64,000 nucleotides of DNA from Oceanococcus atlanticus (GTDB lineage: Bacteria; Pseudomonadota; Gammaproteobacteria; Nevskiales; Oceanococcaceae), in the NCBI RefSeq assembly GCF_002088235.1, contig NZ_AQQV01000001.1:1516749-1580748 (forward strand), in the 5' to 3' direction. A model generated the notes under the pieces. That model made no database searches. It had not been told where the DNA came from and worked only from the letters and a program-made list of their open reading frames with translations. Below are positions 60,751 to 64,000 of this stretch, one piece after another. The translations under genes and the position numbers were made by a program. The first letter of the stretch is position 1. Every line of letters begins with the position of its first letter.

Positions 60751-62721
60751 GTGCATTCCAAGGTGAATGCCGAGCGCCCGACTGTGGTCTGCGTACTCGG
60801 TATGCACCGCAGTGGCACCTCTCTGGCAACCCGCATGGTTCAGGCCTGCGGGTTCCAAGTTCCAGGCCAGGCGCTGAGCGCAACAGCCGATAACCCCGAA
60901 GGCTATTCAGAGCCGCGCGCCCTGGTCCGGGCCAACAATCGCATACTGGCTGAGCTGAACCGCCATTGGTCGGACCACCGACCGCTGGAAGAACACGTTC
61001 GTCAGCAGGTGTTTGCGCGCTGGCAGCGCCGCGCCATGCGTCTTATTGGACTTTGGTTGCGTCACCACTCGCGACTGGTTCTGAAAGATCCAAGGCTGTG
61101 CCTCACTTTCCCGCTTTGGCGCGACGCCGCGGTGGCCCACAACGTGAACCTGCGCGTGTTACTGGTGCAACGCGATGCGAGCGATGTTTCACGCTCTTTG
61201 GCGGCTCGCGCAGAGATCCCGGCCTTCCGACCGGCAGCCATTGTCCAACCCGAACGTAGCGACTTGCTGTGGTGGCGTCATGTCCTGTGGGCCGAGCGGT
61301 ACAGCCGCGGCCTGAATCGCCAACAGCAAACGTATCAGCAGATGCTGGCGGGTCATCTTGATCCACTGAAGGCTTTGCTGCGGCCTTGGTGGCCTGACGA
61401 CGATGCGCCTTGCGCACTGGTGCGCAGCGCTAGTCGCGCTGGAAATGCGGTGATCGCAGATACCGCCCAGGCCGAGCTTGGGCAGGACCTGCTTGGATTG
61501 GCTGCTCGCGAAGCCAGGTTCGACCAGCTTCGGAATGCATTTATGCAGGTGCAGCAGCGTTTCGCTTCACTCCGACATCGCCTCCCTCCACCTGAGCAGC
61601 CCGACCTCTACGCAGCGCAACTGCTTCGCGCGTACCAGCACGCGGGCTTGGCGCCTGAACACCTGAGCGGCCATGTGATTTTTCTGAGCGGTGCGCCTGG
61701 CAGCCGCGGCCATATCTATCGGGTTGAACATTCAGCGCGCAGCTTGCGTGAACGCGGCATGCGGGTGGATGTGGTCAGTGCGGCTGAGCACGTGGCGCTT
61801 GCTCCGGATACCCGGGCTGTGGTGATGTTTCGTACGCGTGCGGACGCTCACCTGAATGATTTGATTCTGCGCTGTAAAAACAGCGCGGTACCGCTGATTT
61901 ATGACATTGACGATGCGGTGTTTGATAGCAAGCTGATGACGCCGCGCTATTTCGACTACATGCGTGTGCGCAGCGATCAGGCGGCGCAGTGGGTCGAAGG
62001 CGCGCCGCTTTATGCTCATGCCATGCAGCAATGTGATGCGGTGATTGTGACCACGCAGCCTCTGGCCGCGCGCGCCGCGAGCGTGCATCCGCAAGTTAAG
62101 GTTGTACCCAACGGCCTGGCGCCTGATCGCCTGGCGCTCATGCCGCGAGATCAAGCGGACGAGCTGATTCGCATCGGCTATGCCAGCGGCACGCCGACAC
62201 ACCAGAAGGACTTCGCCGAAGTCGCACAGGCGCTGGCTGCGGTGTTGGCGCGTTACCCAACGGCGCGCCTGTGCGTGCTCGGGCATCTTGATCTGGACGA
62301 ATTCCCGGAGCTTGAGGCAGTCCATGGGCAGATTGAACAACGCCCGCTGGTTGATTTTGATGCCCTGCCCGCGGAACTGGCTCGCTTTGATATCAACCTC
62401 GCACCGCTGCAGCGTGACAATCCGTTTTGCGACTGCAAAAGCGAGCTGAAGTATTTCGAAGCGGCCGCGGTCGGCGTGACCACAATAGCCTCGGCCACGC
62501 CGCCCATGTGTGATGCCATCATCGACGGCCAAACCGGCTTTATTGCCCGCGATAGCGGGCAGTGGCAGCGTCTACTGATACAGCTCATTGAACAGCCGGC
62601 CTTGCGTCGCGATTGCGCGCGCAGGGCGCGTGCGCACGCTCTGGCCTGCTACGGTCCTGAGGCGCGCGGCGAATGGTTTATCAGTGTGTTCAGCGCATTG
62701 CTGCGTGATATCACGCAGTGA
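60751..62721 (+). CDS. Sulfotransferase-glycosyltransferase fusion protein
   Basis: 656 residues from GTG 60751 (GTG 60763 possible; neither has a clear ribosome-binding site). N-terminal PAPS-type sulfotransferase: CVLGMHRSGTSLATRM (5'-phosphosulfate loop, about 16-31), HSRLVLKDPRLC, and VQRDASDVSRSLA (3'-phosphate loop, about 140). After a coiled linker (FDQLRNAFMQVQQRFASLRH, about 260-280) comes a GT4-like half from about 310: SGAPGSRGHIYRVEHSARSL, YDIDDAVFD, VVPNGL, RIGYASGTPTHQKDF, and the donor site KSELKYFEAAAVGVTTIAS. It probably adds a sugar and sulfates a surface glycan. Neither acceptor nor donor can be read. Confidence 0.78.
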   Translation: MHSKVNAERPTVVCVLGMHRSGTSLATRMVQACGFQVPGQALSATADNPEGYSEPRALVRANNRILAELNRHWSDHRPLEEHVRQQVFARWQRRAMRLIGLWLRHHSRLVLKDPRLCLTFPLWRDAAVAHNVNLRVLLVQRDASDVSRSLAARAEIPAFRPAAIVQPERSDLLWWRHVLWAERYSRGLNRQQQTYQQMLAGHLDPLKALLRPWWPDDDAPCALVRSASRAGNAVIADTAQAELGQDLLGLAAREARFDQLRNAFMQVQQRFASLRHRLPPPEQPDLYAAQLLRAYQHAGLAPEHLSGHVIFLSGAPGSRGHIYRVEHSARSLRERGMRVDVVSAAEHVALAPDTRAVVMFRTRADAHLNDLILRCKNSAVPLIYDIDDAVFDSKLMTPRYFDYMRVRSDQAAQWVEGAPLYAHAMQQCDAVIVTTQPLAARAASVHPQVKVVPNGLAPDRLALMPRDQADELIRIGYASGTPTHQKDFAEVAQALAAVLARYPTARLCVLGHLDLDEFPELEAVHGQIEQRPLVDFDALPAELARFDINLAPLQRDNPFCDCKSELKYFEAAAVGVTTIASATPPMCDAIIDGQTGFIARDSGQWQRLLIQLIEQPALRRDCARRARAHALACYGPEARGEWFISVFSALLRDITQ

Positions 62722-62735
62722 CGTGGCGGTCGCGC

Positions 62736-63497
62736 TCAGAGCTGATCGAAACGTCCGCGCTGATACCAGCGCCTTTCGCGGCCCAGCCGCAGCGATAGCC
62801 ACAGGCGGCTGATCAGACCCGGCTGAACCTTGTCGCGGGTCACGAAGCGTCGCCGCGGTGCTGGCTCTGGGGTCATTTCGTGCAGACCCAGGAAGCGGTA
62901 CACCCGCTGCAGTGTCTCGATGTGTTTCTCCTGCAGCTCACGTGAATCCACAATCAGCACCTGCTCGCGCCTGAACAGCGCGAACACGCGGCGTAGCTGA
63001 CGCCGATACAGCCCGCGGCTGGCGTAGGAGTAGAACATCGGGCGGATGCGCGGCCCTGGCGTCAGACGGTGCCACCACAGACGCGGTGCCTCAAGCACAA
63101 GGGCCAACCACAGAGGCCAGCGCTCGTGGCCCTGAGCCCGCTCCATGGCATAGTGCGACAGGGCGCGTTCTATCGGGTCACGCAGTAGCACAATCAGTTT
63201 CATGTCCGGGTTGTAACGCCGAATTTCTGTCAGCGCTGTGGGATGAAACAGATAGGCGGGTGTGGATTCGCCGCGCAACGCTTCGCCGTTAAAATGCTGA
63301 AAATACCCGGCATAGAACTGATCCAGGCGTTCGCGCTGAACATAGGGCGTGTCCATAAGATCAAACAGATGAACCTCACGCCCCCAGGCCATGCAGGTGT
63401 CGGGATGATCGTCCAGATAACTCCACAAGGTTGTGGTGCCGGCTTTCTGGGCGCCCACAATCATGAAATTGACGATCGGTTGGGGGAGACTGCTCAT
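62736..63497 (-). CDS. Sulfotransferase domain protein
   Basis: 253 residues from ATG 63497; TTG 63515 in the same frame is possible. NST/HS-type sulfotransferase: FMIVGAQKAGTTTLWSYL (phosphosulfate loop), ESTPAYLFHP, LIVLLRDPIERALSHYAMERAQG (3'-phosphate loop) and a late LIVDSRELQEKHIETLQRVYRFLGL. The basic C-terminus (LGRERRWYQRGRFDQL) could contact membrane or glycan. Convergent with the fusion gene, 14 bp between stops. Together they point to a sulfated surface polysaccharide. Confidence 0.87.
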   Translation of the reverse strand: MSSLPQPIVNFMIVGAQKAGTTTLWSYLDDHPDTCMAWGREVHLFDLMDTPYVQRERLDQFYAGYFQHFNGEALRGESTPAYLFHPTALTEIRRYNPDMKLIVLLRDPIERALSHYAMERAQGHERWPLWLALVLEAPRLWWHRLTPGPRIRPMFYSYASRGLYRRQLRRVFALFRREQVLIVDSRELQEKHIETLQRVYRFLGLHEMTPEPAPRRRFVTRDKVQPGLISRLWLSLRLGRERRWYQRGRFDQL

Positions 63498-63538
63498 CAC
63501 ACCCGGTTTGAACAATAGGATTGCGGGATAATACGCAG

Positions 63539-64000
63539 ATGACCCAGTCCCCGCTATTGACCCACATTCTGGCCCGTCGCCCCTGGCTGGCCGACATCGA
63601 AGCCGTGAGCAGCTTCGGCTTCACATCCAGCACGGTAAGTCTTGACCCGGCGGCTGCCCAGCGGCTGATCGATGCCTACCACCGCGCCGAGCAAGAATGC
63701 CCGGCGGACTTTCGCCCCAATGATGTCTGGCGCCAGTTTGTCGAGCGCCACTATGGCGACATGCTGGAGTTGATCCGCGCTGGCGATGCGACCGCGCTGG
63801 CGGCTTATTTGCAGGCGCTTCCGCGCCAGGGCGGCGGGCATGGTTATTTCCAGGGACGCGCCGCGTGGCAAGCCTTGCATGATCAGCCCGAGCAACAGCG
63901 TGAGCGCGCAATCTGGTTGGCCGACCATCTGGCGGGTTTTGCCGAGAGTCTGGGCTTGCTGCGTGAGCGCTGCCCCGAGCAGGGTGAGTGGCAGGGCCCC
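63539..64000 (+). CDS. Unknown protein, C-terminus cut by window edge
   Basis: The frame from ATG 63539 stays open to the window end (154 codons). N-terminus MTQSPLLTHILARRPWLADI, then helical sequence (AAQRLIDAYHRAEQECPADF, DVWRQFVERHYGDMLELIRAG) and GGGHGYFQG. GATAAT (63528-63533) lies just upstream of the start. No family recognised with confidence; the neighbours suggest a glycan-modifying role, perhaps a sugar methyltransferase, but the fragment is too short to decide. Confidence 0.7.
   Translation, partial: MTQSPLLTHILARRPWLADIEAVSSFGFTSSTVSLDPAAAQRLIDAYHRAEQECPADFRPNDVWRQFVERHYGDMLELIRAGDATALAAYLQALPRQGGGHGYFQGRAAWQALHDQPEQQRERAIWLADHLAGFAESLGLLRERCPEQGEWQGP

Noticed and set aside
1..64000. 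Insertion sequences, prophage, CRISPR or attachment sites
   Set aside because: No transposase, integrase or phage-type protein and no regularly spaced repeats were seen; gene content and spacing are ordinary chromosome throughout.

Overview
The window is about 64 kb of GC-rich bacterial chromosome, very probably from a marine or halophilic gammaproteobacterium. The evidence is typA, speA, plsB and an 821-residue FadE of gammaproteobacterial type, a complete ectoine-degradation operon, and several fatty-acid and aldehyde oxidation genes. An alkane- or lipid-degrading member of the Salinisphaerales/Nevskiales is my best guess, but no rRNA or other taxonomic marker is present. I saw no tRNA, rRNA, CRISPR array, insertion sequence or prophage. 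Genes are tightly packed, with many ATGA/TGATG stop-start overlaps inside operons and many convergent gene pairs whose 3' ends overlap.

Layout. 1-4.4 kb: a truncated TetR regulator diverges from a cytochrome P450, separated by tandem operators; then a minus-strand group with a zinc-dependent phospholipase C-like protein, two tiny lipoproteins and a DUF924 protein. 4.5-11.4 kb: typA, a secreted alpha/beta hydrolase with a GlyGly-CTERM-like tail, divergent polyamine genes speA/speE, a DUF4124 protein and a small CDGSH-like protein. 11.4-17.7 kb: an operon for cyclopropane or otherwise modified fatty acids (FAD oxidoreductase, DUF1365, cfa, second CFA-like methyltransferase, DUF2878), divergent from an ECF sigma factor and an RskA-type anti-sigma factor that probably control it. 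17.7-19.4 kb: a TetR regulator and a PLP-dependent desulfhydrase/ACC-deaminase-like enzyme. 19.4-24.5 kb: ectoine catabolism (doeB2-doeD-doeA-doeC). 24.7-31.8 kb: acyl-CoA dehydrogenase, DUF4112 protein, plsB, an FKBP lipoprotein and acuI.

32-43.2 kb: a cellulose-synthesis operon (STAS protein, bcsD, a BcsR/BcsP-like protein, bcsA with a PilZ domain, bcsB, bcsZ, bcsC, small TPR protein). 43.2-46.1 kb: an uncharacterised lipoprotein/TPR pair and a chromate transporter. 46.3-50 kb: a TetR regulator with two palindromic operators, then fadE and a membrane protein. 50.1-56.7 kb: ugd, a class-3-type aldehyde dehydrogenase and the dTDP-rhamnose genes rfbBACD. 57-64 kb: a probably very highly expressed secreted protein of unknown function, a parvulin-type lipoprotein, another lipoprotein, a sulfotransferase-glycosyltransferase fusion, a second sulfotransferase and a truncated unknown gene. 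This last part looks like a cell-surface polysaccharide/surface-protein locus.

The strongest less-expected signals are: (1) the same ATACG-N4-CGTAT operator in front of the TetR-fadE genes and, with one arm mismatch, in front of the distant acyl-CoA dehydrogenase, suggesting one fatty-acid regulon; (2) the abundant unknown surface protein with its long leader, three trailing hairpins and PpiC/lipoprotein neighbours; (3) the sulfotransferase-GT4 fusion; (4) control of the CFA operon by an RskA-type rather than ChrR-type anti-sigma factor; and (5) a long nested hairpin between ugd and the aldehyde dehydrogenase gene.
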